Source: Diphasiastrum complanatum | Taxonomy: Eukaryota > Streptophyta > Lycopodiopsida > Lycopodiales > Lycopodiaceae | Direction of reading: 5' to 3' | DNA: 64,000 nucleotides | NCBI GenBank assembly: GCA_029204225.1 | Contig: CM055092.1 | Coordinates: 29,378,359-29,442,358 of the forward strand | Shown: one piece after another, positions 1 to 38,063 of the stretch | Position numbering within the stretch: position 1 is the first letter of the stretch | How the letters are laid out: each line of letters starts with the position of its first letter | Notes under the pieces: generated by a model | The model's database searches: none | Told to the model about the DNA's origin: nothing | What the model saw: the letters and a program-made list of their open reading frames with translations, nothing else | Made by a program: the position numbers and the translations under genes

Positions 1-575
1 TTTAACTCTCAATTGACGTCGCCAGGCACGATCAAGGTAGGCTTTGTATAAAAATTGTCTGATGTACTAGTGTGTACCCGAGGGGAGATCTGTGATAGGG
101 ATACCAAATGACTCCATGAGGAAGAGTGATGCTTGAGAGAACCATGACCGTTGGTACCCCTGATCTTGAAGATGGTGGGAGGACATAAGTGCAATCCGTG
201 TGCATCTCTGCTCTGTATCTGAAAATGCCTGAACTCTCTAGATGTAGGTGATAAGTTGGAAGGTTGCATCTATTTGGATAGGAGGGGTGGCAAACTCAGC
301 AAGGATGATCGCATGTGGAATAGAGGGCTTCGCCTGAATCATGCGAGCTAACATGATGATCTGCAACCGTGAAATGCTGGTCCGCCGCCCAGTTTGGGAA
401 GGAAAGGCCTATACACCATATCTTTGCCGCATGAAGACAATGGTATCAAAAAGTCTACACTTACTCGGGGCATCTCGAATAGACTTATGGAAACAGAACC
501 TCTCCAACTGAACAAGGGAATTGTGACCTTTCCCAAGTCTAGTAGGAGCCACCTGTCACGTAGGACCGGTAAAGA
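1..575 (-). mobile_element. LINE copy A, 3'-region fragment of ORF2 (after the RT core)
   Basis: This stretch matches, by eye, the part of the neighbouring LINE copy C at about 2400-2995 (the region between reverse transcriptase core and C-terminal zinc knuckle). Shared phrases include the segment around 100-140 compared with 2505-2550, and 500-560 compared with 2920-2980. The reading frame is broken, so no protein is made. It runs off the left window edge and meets the 3' end of copy B near 575. Orientation follows from copy C, whose RT is on the minus strand. Confidence 0.75.
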
Positions 576-1309
576 GGAGAGAGAGAAAGGAAGAAAGAAA
601 GCTTTATTAATGTCTTTTCCATGCCAAAAGGCATATAAGACTAGTAAATGTACATGTCAAGTATGTGGTAACAATGGGAGCGTATGAAACGTCTCCAAAA
701 CGATAGCAGAAATAACAAATCTAAATGCTGAGCTGAAATAGATGTGATGATATATGAAACATGTGGGAGCATATATTCTGCTAAATGTCATGGATAAGTT
801 ATGACACTATCATCCAATCTTGTCCTGCTGACGCTGTAAAAGGATGTAATACGGGTTGCAGCATGAAGGACCGCTGGTGGTCATTGACGTCGTCTAGGAG
901 GATGAAGTCTCCTCGTGATAGGTCGAGTAGCTCGTGCTGCAACATGAGAATGAGTGGGACACTGTCTCCGATCTCTATGGGCAGGTAAGTCGTCATCATC
1001 ATCATCATCATCATCAAATACTAGGTCTCGTCCTCTCCTCCTGGAGAAGAAAGAAGTGATTTGAGGCTGAGAAACATGACTCTGCTGGGCTGTCTGACAC
1101 AAGTCCTGTCGCAATATAAACATCTCTCGTATCATGAGTGTAGCGCACCGGGAGTTCTCATAGGCTAGGAGGGATTGTAGGGTGATAGGCGTGTCACGAA
1201 ACAGAGAGTGGTATCTCCCTCTGATCTCGTAATACACTGGGCACCTAAAGATAAAGTGCTCCGACTCCACCTCATCCAAGGAGCATAACTGATAAATCCG
1301 CTCCTCTCT

Positions 1310-1312
<3 letters not shown>
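576..1312 (-). mobile_element. LINE copy B, 5'-truncated 3' end with zinc-knuckle C-terminus
   Basis: Translated on the minus strand, 1310-881 gives the C-terminal part of LINE ORF2: a CxxC, then HFIFRC zinc-knuckle segment (the region matching copy C at 2240-2160), then a run of nine aspartates encoded by an ATC/GAT microsatellite near 998-1016. The element's 3' end, in sense, is a conserved terminus ATTAATAAAG near 600-612 followed by TTTC units and a short TC tract (576-598). The 5' truncation at about 1312 falls exactly where a long (GA)n begins. One residue is lost in the knuckle spacing compared with copy C (SEHF against SEEHF), so this copy has decayed. Confidence 0.8.
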
Positions 1313-1369
<57 letters not shown>

Positions 1370-1399
1370 AAGCTTTATTAATGTCTTTTCCATGCCAAA

Positions 1400-1487
<88 letters not shown>
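1313..1487. repeat. (GA)n - LINE 3'-end stub - (GA)n
   Basis: Two long GA tracts (about 1313-1364 and 1402-1486) enclose a 37-bp piece, 1365-1402, that is identical to the first bases of the 3' terminus of copies B and C (the segment starting AAAGAAAGCTTTATTAATG). The piece is therefore a nearly complete 5' truncation of a LINE, or a duplicated LINE end, sitting inside its own type of tail. Confidence 0.85.
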
Positions 1488-1491
<4 letters not shown>

Positions 1492-1785
1492 AAGAAAGAA
1501 AGCTTTATTAATGTCTTTTCCATGCCAAAGGCATATAAGACTAATGAAGTACATGTCAAGTATGTGGTAACCATGAAAGCGTATAAAAACGTCTCCAGAA
1601 CTGCAAAAAGAAAAAACATCTAGTACAAATAAAGACAGATACGTATGCGAGAGTATGTGCGCATAATAGTCCTATGTATCCATGTCAAGCTATAAGGACT
1701 ATGCTGAAACTGCTGGTGCTGTGCTGGTGCTGTAGAAAGATGTAATGCGAGCCGCAACACTAAAAGGCACTGGAGCCTGATGGCG

Positions 1786-3561
1786 TCATCTATGAGTATG
1801 AGCACAGGCATGTGTAGTAGTACGTCTCTGTGTGGAATCTCTGGTGATCCTGGTGATAACGTGATGGTGGGACGTACACTGTCTCTGATCTCTGTGGGCA
1901 TGTAGGCGGCTATCGTCCTCATCGTCGTCATAATCCTCATCCTCATGCACTAAATCATATGATCTCCGACTAGTGAAGAAGGAAGTAATCAATGGCTGTG
2001 AGGTAAAATGTTGGGATGTCCCAGATAGATCTCTCCGTAATATGAACATCTCGCGTACCATCATAGCGACACATCGTGGGTCCTCATGGGCTATGAGAGA
2101 GCGTAGAGTGGTAGGTATGTCTCGGAATAAGCAATGATATCGCCCTCTGATCTCATAGTATACAGGGCATCTAAAGATAAAATGCTCCTCAGACTCCACC
2201 TCACCTAAAGAGCATAACTGGCAAATCCGCTCCTCTCTAGGAATACCATAAAATCTCCCAGTCTCAATAGCTAGCTGATGAGACGACACCCTGAGCTGTC
2301 CCAAAGTGAATCTGAGGCAATGTGATAGACCCGAGCCCAAGTAGCGTGGCATGACCGGGGTTCCTGATGCATCCAGCTCCAAAAAGTGAGTCCGGTAGAA
2401 AGTTGGCTTAACCCCTAACTGCTTATGCCAAGTCCGCTCTAGATATGCACGATAGAGGAATCGTCTGATATACTCATGGGTGCCTGAGGGAAGTGCTGTG
2501 ATGGAGATACCAAATGACTCTAGTAAGAGGTGCGATGCCTGAGAGAACCACGATAATCTGTAGCCCTGACCATAAAGACTCTGTGAGGAGGACAACGCAA
2601 TTTGTATGTATCGTCTATCTATATCTGGTAATGCCTGGACCCTCTGTATGTAGGTAATGAGCTGAAGAGCTGCCTCGATCTGTATAGGTGGAACCGCAAA
2701 CTCGGCCAGGAGAATCTCATGTGGTACAGAAGGCTTCGCTCGGATCAGCCGAGCTAGCATGGTGGTCTGTAATCGTGAAAGACTAGCCCAGTGTGAAGAT
2801 GGGAGACCTGTACACCATGCCTCTGCCGCATAAAGAGCCGTCGGGGTAACAATGGTATCAAAGAGCCGACACTTGCTTCGAGCATCATGAATGGACTTCC
2901 GGAAACAAAATCTCTCTAGCTGAACAAGGGAGGCATGTCCCTTACCCAGTCGGGTGGTGGCGGCCTGTCTCATGCTAAAAGTAGGACCCGAGAAAAGGAT
3001 CCCCAAGTATGTGTATGAAGCGACCACCTCTAGAACCTGCCCATCAAGAGTAACCTCCGGTCGCTGCATGAATGCTCGAGAAGTGTTGAAGACCATGACC
3101 TTGGTCTTCCCAATGTTCACCCCTAGGCCCCATCTGGTGCAGAATTCCTGTAGGCAATCTAACTGTCGCTGTAGACCCTCTCTGGTAGGTGAGACCAGTA
3201 CCACATCATCGGCATAAAGGAGGATAGCAATCAAGATGTCCCCAATCCTGCAACCAGCGCCGCCGCACTGTGTAATGACTCTCTCCAACTCATCAATATA
3301 CAAGCCAAAGAGGACTGGTGAGAGGGAGCAACCTTGTTTTACCCCAATAATGCCCCAAATGTGATCGGATAAGCCATTGCCATGCCAGAAACATCCCAGG
3401 ACACGCTCATAAAGTGCCATCATAGCAAGAATGATGTCGGTGGAGAAGCCGAGGTCTCGGAGTCTCTGGATGAGTAGCGAGCGAGGAACAGAATCAAAGG
3501 CATTCCTAAAGTCCACAAAACAATAGTAAAACCCTCTCTCTCCTATGCTTAGCCTCCTCAA
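1786..3561 (-). pseudogene. LINE ORF2 fragment: reverse transcriptase and C-terminal zinc knuckle
   Basis: An open frame of 591 codons. It copies LINE RNA into DNA at the target site in the living family. Visible RT motifs (numbering from the open frame): motif A FVDFRNAFD at 15-23, GVKQGCSLSP at 73-82, the catalytic YADD at 116-119. The C-terminus has a CQLC then HFIFRC zinc-binding segment and an acidic tail (HEDEDYDDDEDD). The true RT start lies upstream to about 3625, reading LSTTDHIFTLRTLIEEA in another frame; a one-base shift in the AGAGAGAG run near 3540 separates the two, so the first codon here is not a real start. The endonuclease is missing from this orientation. This is the least damaged RT in the window, but the copy cannot be autonomous. 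Confidence 0.9.
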
Positions 3562-3639
3562 TCAAGGTCCGTAGTGTGAAGATGTGATCTGTGGTAGAGA
3601 GACGATCAATCAGGCCATTCCTAACGGCCTCCTTCCTAT

Positions 3640-4818
3640 TCCCATCTCCCAACCAGCTATAGCTCCCCAGACGGAGTTCTTCGACACCATGGATCAGCTG
3701 CGTGTTCGTGCCCTTGACAGTGATATGGTTGGAGTTACCAGGACTTTTGCGGACAGTTCGGGACCTATTACTCCATATGGTGAGTACTTACTGCAGTTTG
3801 GAGAGGCACATGAGCTAGCCATTTATAATGGCTTACCCTGCTGGCCACATTCAGATAGTTATACATGTCACCCTCACAGTGGAGGACATAGTGTCGTTGA
3901 CTATCTCATGGGGTCATCATCCTTTATACCCATAGTCTCTGACTTCCACATTTCCCCCACCACCCTTTCTGATCACTCATTTCTCTCCTTCGATATTGGC
4001 CGCCTTCGACCTACTCCTCCATCTTCACTACCCATGCTTACTTGAGCACCCAAGTACACATTTGATCCCACTTACATGCCACTATACCAACACTCAGCTG
4101 CATCACTAACCTTCCCCACAAAACCCCATCCCAAAAAGACTCGACACACACCCCGACCACTGCACCCCCCATGGTACGATACCGAGTGCCGTTCTCTTCA
4201 TCAGTCGGTAACCTACTCACGTACCCATGCCCCACATCTACTTCGATCTTCCCAACGCTCCTACCATCGTGTTCTCCGCCGTAAGAAGCGTTCCTATGAT
4301 GATTCTGAAGGGAAACGTCTTATTGACCTTCTTTTCAGTTCCTCCTCAGGCGCTTTTTGGCGTGAGTTCATTCCGCGCTCTCCGCCACCTCTCTTGGAGG
4401 ACCTCCGCATTTGGACTGCTTATGCTACTAGCTTGTATACTGTCCCTACCGACTCACCTATCTCTATATCCCCGCGACCATCTGAGTTCTCTTTCTTTAC
4501 ATCTGACATGGTACTTGCAGCCATTAAGAAAATGAAGTCCCACAAGGCCAGAGATATTGAAGATCTTGAGTCTGAACTCCTTTCTCATGCCTCTGACCTA
4601 CTCGCTCCCACCATAGCCACCCTTCTTAACTCCGTTGTTGTTTTTGGTTTCCCATCGTCCTGGTGCACTAACATTATCCACCCCATCCATAAGAATGGTG
4701 ACCCCATGATTCCGAGTAACTACCGCACCATTATGAAGCTATATGGTACTATACTTCAGTCTGTTGTGAGCTCAGAGGCAGAGACTAGGAGACTACATGC
4801 TATGGGTCAGGCGGGGAT
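3640..4818 (+). pseudogene. LINE ORF2 fragment, inverted: endonuclease C-terminus and linker
   Basis: Plus-strand frames 3584-4045 and 4076-4963 give the end of an exonuclease-endonuclease-phosphatase domain (GHSVVDYLMGS, then the SDHSFLSFDIG catalytic SDH motif), the linker (WYDTECRSLH, FSSSSGAFWREF) and the pre-RT segment ending at LHAMGQAG. A stop near 4045 separates the frames. After 4818 the frame enters minus-strand RT sequence of copy D and is meaningless. It is the inverted 5' portion of copy C. Confidence 0.85.
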
Positions 4819-5559
4819 CAAAAGCATTCTGCAGGTTGACGAAGCAAGCAAAAGCTTTGCGGCCCGCATGTTTGGCTTCTTCAACAATGCTACACAGGGC
4901 GAGCACATGATCAAGGGTGCAGCAACCACGACGAAAGCCCGCCGTAGCATAGAGTCCACATGAATCAGCCTCCATAGAAAGCAGGCGATGAAGGACAACG
5001 CCAAAGACTTAAGTGACAGTGTGGCTGATCATGATGGTCCGATAGTTGCCAACTTGCATTGCATCACCTTTTTCCAAAATGGGGCGAAGGAGGTTGGTTG
5101 CCCAGGACGTAGGAAGACCATCAGTATTAGAGCAATTGAAGCAATGTGCGAGAAGAGGGGAAGCAAGTTGGGCCATGGGTTTGATGAGTTCAGCAGAAAG
5201 AAAATTGACATAAAGAGGACGATGGTTGTGGAGCTGACGAATAGAGCTGACAAATAACATCTTCAACGATATGGGGATTGAAAAGGTCACAATGAAGTGG
5301 GTGGGGAGACAAAAGGAGTAGGGGGTGTTGGGTGGTCTAGAGGTGGGTCGCATGATCAATCCAGGACTGGAGAGGGATGGGAGGAATGGTGCGAGACTTA
5401 GGAAGAAAAGCCCTCCAAAAGGCAGCGGAGGAGGCTGAGTGTAAGTTGTGAAGTAGTCGGGCTGAGCGGGTCGTATTGTATACAACTTTCTTGCGGTGTA
5501 GAAATGTGCGATACTGTTTTTCAACTAGGGAAGAGAGCAAAGGTGAAACGATCGGACGT

Positions 5560-6470
5560 ACTTGAGATAGGTTTGGAAGGAAGAGCAAGATTTGTCATAC
5601 CATTTATTATGTAACCTGTGATGAGCAGAGCTACGACGGGGGGGATGGGAGACGACTGCAGCAACAGTGGTGAGAGAGGTGGTGAGAAAGGAGGCTTGGG
5701 TCGAGAGACAGAACTGAGGGACAAATAGTGAAAGATTGCAAGTGGGGAAGCAGAGCAGGTGATGCAATAAAATATTCGACAACACTGTGTCGGCCGCCAA
5801 AAGGATGGCATGTATACCCAGAGGAAGACGGCCACTGAGGAAGTCCGTTGAGGAAAATGAGCCTGAGTGCCTGTGCCAACAGTGAAAGTTGCTCCCCATG
5901 TGTGGTGACACTGGCTGCTGAATCCGGCGACGAGCGTGCATAAGACATATCCAAGGGTCGAAGGCAAAGCACATCCTCGTAAAAGTGAGTTTGGCTGGTA
6001 CTTGTGCGAGCATTAAAGTCTCCAGCAAGCAAGATGTAGCAACTTATGCAAAGGCGAGCAATATCATCGGCAAGGGTCTGAGATGGATCTCCTCCCAAAT
6101 CCGTAAACACCGAAGTATGAGGAGCAAAGTAGCAGACTGCGACATACAAATCTCTATCCAATCCCAAAAAACAAGCACTGACAAAAAGCCACAAGAATCT
6201 GACATAACTGTCTGAAGAAAGAATGCAAACAAAAGGAGTATGGAGAGATCGATACAGACACGCCACACCTCCGAAAGCATGAAGAAGATGTCCTTGAGGC
6301 ATAGGACGGGGGCTGAGAGCCACTAATAACCAGAGATAGGTGGGAGTGGATGAGTAGGAGATTCATGTGTCTCAGCAAAGAAGAAAACGTGCCCCGAGCG
6401 CAGATACTGATCTAGGTCTGCTGCTGTAGAAGACGTAGAGAGGCCGCCGCAATTCCAAAAACCAAAAGTG
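5560..6470 (-). pseudogene. LINE endonuclease domain (copy D)
   Basis: An apurinic-like endonuclease (EEP fold) nicks the target DNA to prime reverse transcription. The N-terminal motifs FGFWNCGGL and AETHES appear around 6460-6370, and LLAGDFNARTS and GYTCHPFGGRHSVVEYF follow in the long minus frame 6323-5631. The SDH-type end is degenerate (LSLDPSLLS in place of LSDHS). At least two frame changes break it (near 6320 and 5630), so it is not functional. Confidence 0.8.
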
Positions 6471-6599
6471 ATGCTAGCAGGGGTTATCGGGCTGCTCCCA
6501 CGCCCGAATACCCCAATTTCCTATTGCTGCTTAGAGAAAAAGCGCGGGATGCCATTTGTGAAGACCACATTGTTGTTTCGCCCTCGCTTCTTGAATGAT

Positions 6600-7470
6600 G
6601 GATTTGCGCTATAACCATCGGCAATGAGTAAGATCATCATCAATGTAAACGTGAGAGCCGTGGAGAGTGCGACGCGCCCGAAGAATCGCCTGCCTGTCTT
6701 GTAGAGTTTTGAATTTGACAAATAAAACCTTGGGATCAGTCTTGAGTCGCCAAGCGTACTGAATGCCTGGAAGAGATAGTCCCATGCGCGATATAAACAA
6801 AGATGTAACCTGATGCAATGCTGTACCCTCGGTAGGAAGACCCGCAACCGCAAGTTTAACTTCTTATTATCTCGGCGTTGTTGTTCTGCCAGGACGCCTT
6901 GTACTGTGGAGTCCAAGGAGGGGGCTGCAGAACATGGAGTGGCGGTGGAGGATTTAAATGTAGAAGCCTCTGATATGGTCTCACTGACCTCTTTCTCGAG
7001 AGGAGGGATCTTCTGGACATCTTCCACAGTTTCATGAAGACGTTGTTCAAGCACATGAATGCGACTAGCACTCTCAACTGTGTCATGAATTTGGCGCTCA
7101 AGGTGGTGGATCTTATCGATAGAAGCTTTAGCATCCTCAACTTCACTTGGAATGTTGGGGATGATGTTGCCCTGCAAAGCACCAAGCTTTGCACGAAGAG
7201 AAGTGATTTCAGCCTGGTGGGCATCAATCTTGGTAGCCTTGGTAAGCATATCCGCACGTAGTTCAGTAAGTTGAGAGAGAACATTTGCAAATTGCTTAGA
7301 GATCTATTCATTCAAGGAGGAGATGTTCTCCGGAGTGGCATGGCGAGCATAGGTGTGGGACCCCATATGCGCCGAGGATGAAGCGACAACCGGTGATGGC
7401 TGAGCACTTACAGAAGCGCAATGATCGATGGACGGTGTCTCCAAAGTGCGAGGATGCTTTCGAGGGTTTT
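6600..7470 (-). pseudogene. LINE ORF1: coiled-coil, RRM-like RNA-binding protein (copy D)
   Basis: ORF1 proteins of this type coat LINE RNA. The minus frame from 7249 shows heptad-like repeats (HHLERQIHDTVESASR, HVLEQRLHETVEDVQK, PPLEKEVSETISEA), then a KKLNLRLRV segment like the start of an RRM-type RNA-binding domain. It continues in another frame at 6818-6609 (WRLKTDPKVLFVKFKT, RQAILRARRTL). Sense sequence continues upstream to about 7470 past a stop near 7302. A similar ORF1 is in the second LINE chain (23334-22906), which supports one shared family. Confidence 0.7.
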
Positions 7471-7555
7471 TCAGCTCTTAGCCCGCTTTATGTGCAAATC
7501 TAAACCTGGAGCCGTGAGATAGGAAGAAGGCAACTGAGGAAGAGCAGGGTATGAC

Positions 7556-7740
7556 TTGGAAAATGGCTGAGAAATCCAAAAAAGACCTAGATATAGGCGA
7601 CCTAAATATAGGCCGGAAAATCCAAAAACACCTTCTAAAATAGCTAGGAAATCCAAAAACGACCTAGAGATTGGCTGGAAAATCCAAAAACAGCTTGGAA
7701 AATAGCTGGAAAATCCAAAAACGACCTAGAAAATGGCTGG
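7556..7740 (-). repeat. 31-bp tandem monomers upstream of LINE copy D ORF1
   Basis: The word AATCCAAAAA starts at 7573, 7619, 7650, 7681 and 7712; the last four are exactly 31 bases apart. Units combine AATCCAAAAACGACCTAGA with a variable GGCTGGAA part. The array lies just before the start of ORF1 of a minus-strand LINE, so it occupies the 5' UTR position, where some LINEs carry promoter monomers. A GA-rich remnant (7738-7760) follows immediately. Whether it belongs to the LINE or to the target DNA is not proven. Confidence 0.65.
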
Positions 7741-9023
7741 GAGAGAGGGAGAGGGAGAACCTCAAAACAATTGCCAATTTATATATCTTGCAAGACAAAA
7801 ACTGCAAGGCTGAAAACCTAGCTTCTCTTTTTAGATTGAAATCTACCTACTAGGACAATAGCTCGTCTATATGCTTTTGTTAGTGCAAGTGCTTGTCTGC
7901 TCATGGTTGATGTTTTCTTTGCACATATAGCGCTATGGCACAAGTATGAAGCCAGCCACAAGAAGGCATATTTTTTGCGGTGCTCAGTAGATTATGATTA
8001 AGGTTCTCCACCATAAATTTTCAGCCACTTAGAACGTTTGAGTTGAGCTAGCTCTAGTTTGATTAAACCTCAGAGTAGTCAACTTACTTTGCAGAACGTT
8101 GGCTCCTTCTATAAGCTATGGCACAAGTATGAAGCCAGCCACAAGAAGGCATATTTTTTGCGGTGCTCAGTAGATTATGATTAAGGTTCTCCACCATAAA
8201 TTTTCAGCCACTTAGAATGTTTGAGTTGAGCTAGCTCTAGTTTGATTAAACCTCAGAGTAGTCAACTTACTTTGCAGAACGTTGGCTCCTTCTATAAGCT
8301 ATAGTAAGAAGTTGTATTCAGAAATTTGTGGAATACGTGAGACTGTGCAATCCAATGATAGGGAGGATATGTTCATTGAAGTGGGCTATACCATTCATGA
8401 AGTTCTAGTATTCACTGCTGCATGGAAAAATTCACAGCTAGATGAAAGCTGTAAGGCAGCAAGATGGCAAAATTATGCAGAGAATACAAGTGGCTGGCTC
8501 CTATTGCATAGCAATTAGTAGTAACTTTTCGAGATCGCACTAACCAAGTGGGAACTGAAGTGTTGGGAAGGTAGATACTTGACAATATGGAAAACATCAG
8601 AACACAGATGGCTAATTTGTACAGTACTATTAGGATGGAACCTTTTAGGTAGAATGCATTTTTTCAAGTACCTATTAAGGGTCATAAGCTTGATGCCTCA
8701 TAAGAAGCCTTTGGAGAGAAAAAGACCTCCTCTTGCTTGTGAGGTAAAGATTCAGCAATTTGCTACAAGAAACCTAGACATGACTGTTAGGAGGTTTATT
8801 TTTTTCCATCATAGAAAATGGGTGTACATTTTTTCCTTCATAAAGTAATGACCACTGGACATTATCTGCATTTAGAGAGTAATCGAAAACAATTATACAA
8901 TGTTTATAAATGATGTCAGACACTTTTTCAAGTTAATTCTATTTGATTGGTACATTTTGTTGAAGAATACTTCTATTTCTATTGAAATCAATGATATGCT
9001 TAACCTGGAGTGTGTGTGAATAG
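7741..9023. other. Region between LINE block and first visible ABCB28 exon
   Basis: It contains a 183-bp tandem duplication (7933-8298) and short open frames on the plus strand (8282-8518, 8579-8848) that I do not recognise and that match no expected part of ABCB28. The missing ABCB28 segment before exon 9024 (transit peptide, first membrane helices) was searched for here and not found, so this is read as intron. Confidence 0.5.
7933..8298. repeat. 183-bp direct tandem duplication
   Basis: The segment starting CTATGGCACAAGTATGAAG at 7933 begins again at 8116 and the two copies run in step to the same CTTCTATAAG end. By eye they differ at only about one position (AACGTTT against AATGTTT near 8030 and 8217). 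A duplication this clean is recent or homogenised. Confidence 0.9.
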
Positions 9024-36309
<27,286 letters not shown>

Positions 36310-36680
36310 TTTATACTTAAAAGATCCACTAGGCCTTGGAAACCTCAACCTTGGATGTTGCTTTGTTTGCTCTCTTGTGTCTTCTTCTTCTTGAGACATT
36401 CTGATGCAAAATGTCCTTTCTTTCCATAGAAAAAACATTTGTACTTGGACTTGTCTTTGATCTTGCCCTATGAGCTTGAAGCCTCATCCTCCTCCTTGGT
36501 CTCCTTGAAGTGCTTCTTCTTGCCATTGGTCTTCTTCTTGCCTTTGAATGAGAAATTAGCTTTCTCATCACCATCCTGCAGAGAAATAGCATTCAGTCTT
36601 GCATTGGTATGCATCATCCTACACTCAGTATTCCACTCAAATTTGATTTCTATTCCAACAGATGGACTTATAATCACAGT
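36310..36680 (-). pseudogene. Copia gag C-terminal fragment with decayed zinc knuckle
   Basis: The minus translation gives NAISLQDGDEKANFSFKGKK, a lysine-rich stretch, and KYKCFFYGKKGHFASEC. This is a CCHC knuckle of copia gag in which the second cysteine is tyrosine. An in-frame stop sits just before it (near 36467). Confidence 0.7.
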
Positions 36681-37620
36681 TCTATCACTCTCTCACAAGG
36701 TTGGAATGAAGAACAACAATTTGTAATACTTCAACTTAGAAAGTCTAAGTTTAAGATTTAAATCCTAAGTTCATTGTAAGCTAAGTTAAGTGCACTTCAT
36801 TTTAATTAGAGAAGGCACTTTACAAGTTACTTAGCAATAAGCTTAAGTTTTGTCCCATAAGCACATTAAAACATAGGCCCACCACTCTTGGCATGTATAG
36901 GAGAGGAGGTGGGCCTTCTATAACACTTGTATAAGCTGAGGCTATAATAGATCACTCTTTTATGCTATCTTGTGTTCTCAATGGCGAAATGAATACCTTG
37001 TGATAGGTGCTCGAGCCTCACTCGGCTTTCTCCATTGGTTCATTTTTATTTTATGGTGAATACTTTTACGGGATAAATATTTATTGCACCTTACTTCTCG
37101 ATTTCCCTTTGTGGAGTTAAGTAGGATCATTTAGAAGTTTAGTGAAGGTAGCCTAGGAGACCATTAGTTGGGAACAACAATAGCAACCTTAGGATTAAAT
37201 TATATACTCTTCTAGGGAGACCATAAAAGAGTCCACAAAGACCACAAGAGGTTCATTACCTATTCGATGAACGGACTCGGCAATTTTATTGCCAAAGTGC
37301 TCGCAGCTATGCAGAGCCTTTACCTCGACAACTCTTTTCTGAAGATTAGTGCTGAGCTACTACAGTTTATCTTGCGGCGAAGGGGAATGATAGAAGACGA
37401 CACAGTTGTAGCAGCAATTTAATATGGAACATTCTTACGGATCAAACTAAGTAGTCCCTTTAAGGTTTGACTATCTTTTATGCTACATTTCCATACTTTT
37501 GAGATAAGTATAGTATGATATGAACTGCAAAAAATGAGGTCTGTAATAGTTAAAATCCAATAGTAAAAGGTCTAAATATAAAGTTTTTCTAAGCCTTTAT
37601 TTACTCTACCAATTGAATTT
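36681..37620. other. Intergenic DNA between copia scraps
   Basis: No recognisable gene, RNA or repeat. It separates a minus-strand gag scrap from a plus-strand RNase H scrap, so at least one element border lies within it. Confidence 0.4.
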
Positions 37621-37624
37621 ACTT

Positions 37625-38063
37625 GTGGGCTTACAAAACACATGCCACAATAAATACAATCTTGTGTCTTGGTTATCCAAGAAACAAGACACCATATCTT
37701 TGTCATAATGTGAGGCCGAGTACCGTACAATTACTACAAAAGAGGTTTTGTGGATCAAAAGATTGCTTATGGAGATCAAGTGCATCAAGGATGGAGATCT
37801 ACCTATCATCAAGTGTGACAACATCTCGGCCCAAGCTCTTGCCAACAATCCTATTTTCCATGCAAGAAGCAAACATAATGAGATTGCACATCATTTTGTA
37901 AGGGAGAAAGTCGTTGGAAACTTGGAGCATATTGGATCTTCATCATATATTGTCGATCTCCTCACCAAACCATTGCTCAAGAGTGCTTTCATAAAGTTTA
38001 GATATAATCTTGGCTTGATTTCAAGATCCATGTTAACATAAATACATTTCTTTTAAGGAGGAG
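37625..38063 (+). pseudogene. Copia RNase H fragment and polypurine tract
   Basis: Plus frames give a broken start (SCVLVIQETRH region, frame changes near 37700-37745), then EVLWIKRLLMEIK, LPIIKCDNISAQALANNPIF, HARSKHNEIAHHFVREKVV and VDLLTKPLLKSAF before a stop at 38039-38041. The C-D-N and H-F-V-R-E-K blocks are typical of copia RNase H. TTTTAAGGAGGAG at 38051-38063 is a good polypurine tract, so a 3' LTR should begin with TGTGAAAATG at 38064. Confidence 0.85.

Larger units (their letters stand above)
1488..4818 (-). mobile_element. LINE copy C with inverted 5' part (twin-priming structure)
   Basis: The 3' part, 3625-1488, is on the minus strand and carries RT, thumb and C-terminal knuckle, ending at the TTTC/(TC)n tail near 1487-1500. 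The 5' part, about 3640-4818, is the same element family on the plus strand. It runs from the end of the endonuclease domain to the residues HAMGQAG, which in this family stand just before the RT start where the minus part begins. An inverted 5' segment whose outer end matches the breakpoint of the direct 3' segment is the product expected from twin priming during LINE insertion. The copy lacks ORF1 and most of the endonuclease. Confidence 0.8.
4819..7475 (-). mobile_element. LINE copy D: ORF1, endonuclease and RT start, 3'-truncated
   Basis: On the minus strand, in sense order: ORF1 with coiled coil (about 7470-6600), endonuclease (about 6470-5560), linker (5588-5009) and the first RT block (4975-4819, GFRRGCCTLDHV then FVNLQNAFD). 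It breaks at the invariant AFD of motif A, where the inverted end of copy C starts. Several frameshifts separate the pieces. It is the only copy in this block with a 5' end, and 31-bp tandem units precede it (7556-7740). Confidence 0.8.

Noticed and set aside
799-1017. Poly-methionine / poly-aspartate open frame
   Set aside because: It comes from an ATC/GAT microsatellite inside the acidic tail of LINE copy B, not a separate gene.
1272-1623. Open frames of repeated Ser-Leu or Arg-Glu on both strands
   Set aside because: They are translations of the (TC)n/(GA)n tracts; the same false frames occur at 11568-11753, 23544-23819, 34291-34822, 35235-35594, 40396-40901 and 51409-51621.
4819-7475. 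Copy C inserted into copy D, with the rest of D on the far side
   Set aside because: The sequence beyond copy C (below 1488) is a LINE 3' stub and copy B, not the RT continuation of copy D.
8282-8848. Two short plus-strand frames tested as missing ABCB28 exons
   Set aside because: Their sequence does not match the expected loop before VGELT, lengths and phases do not fit, and splice sites are lacking.
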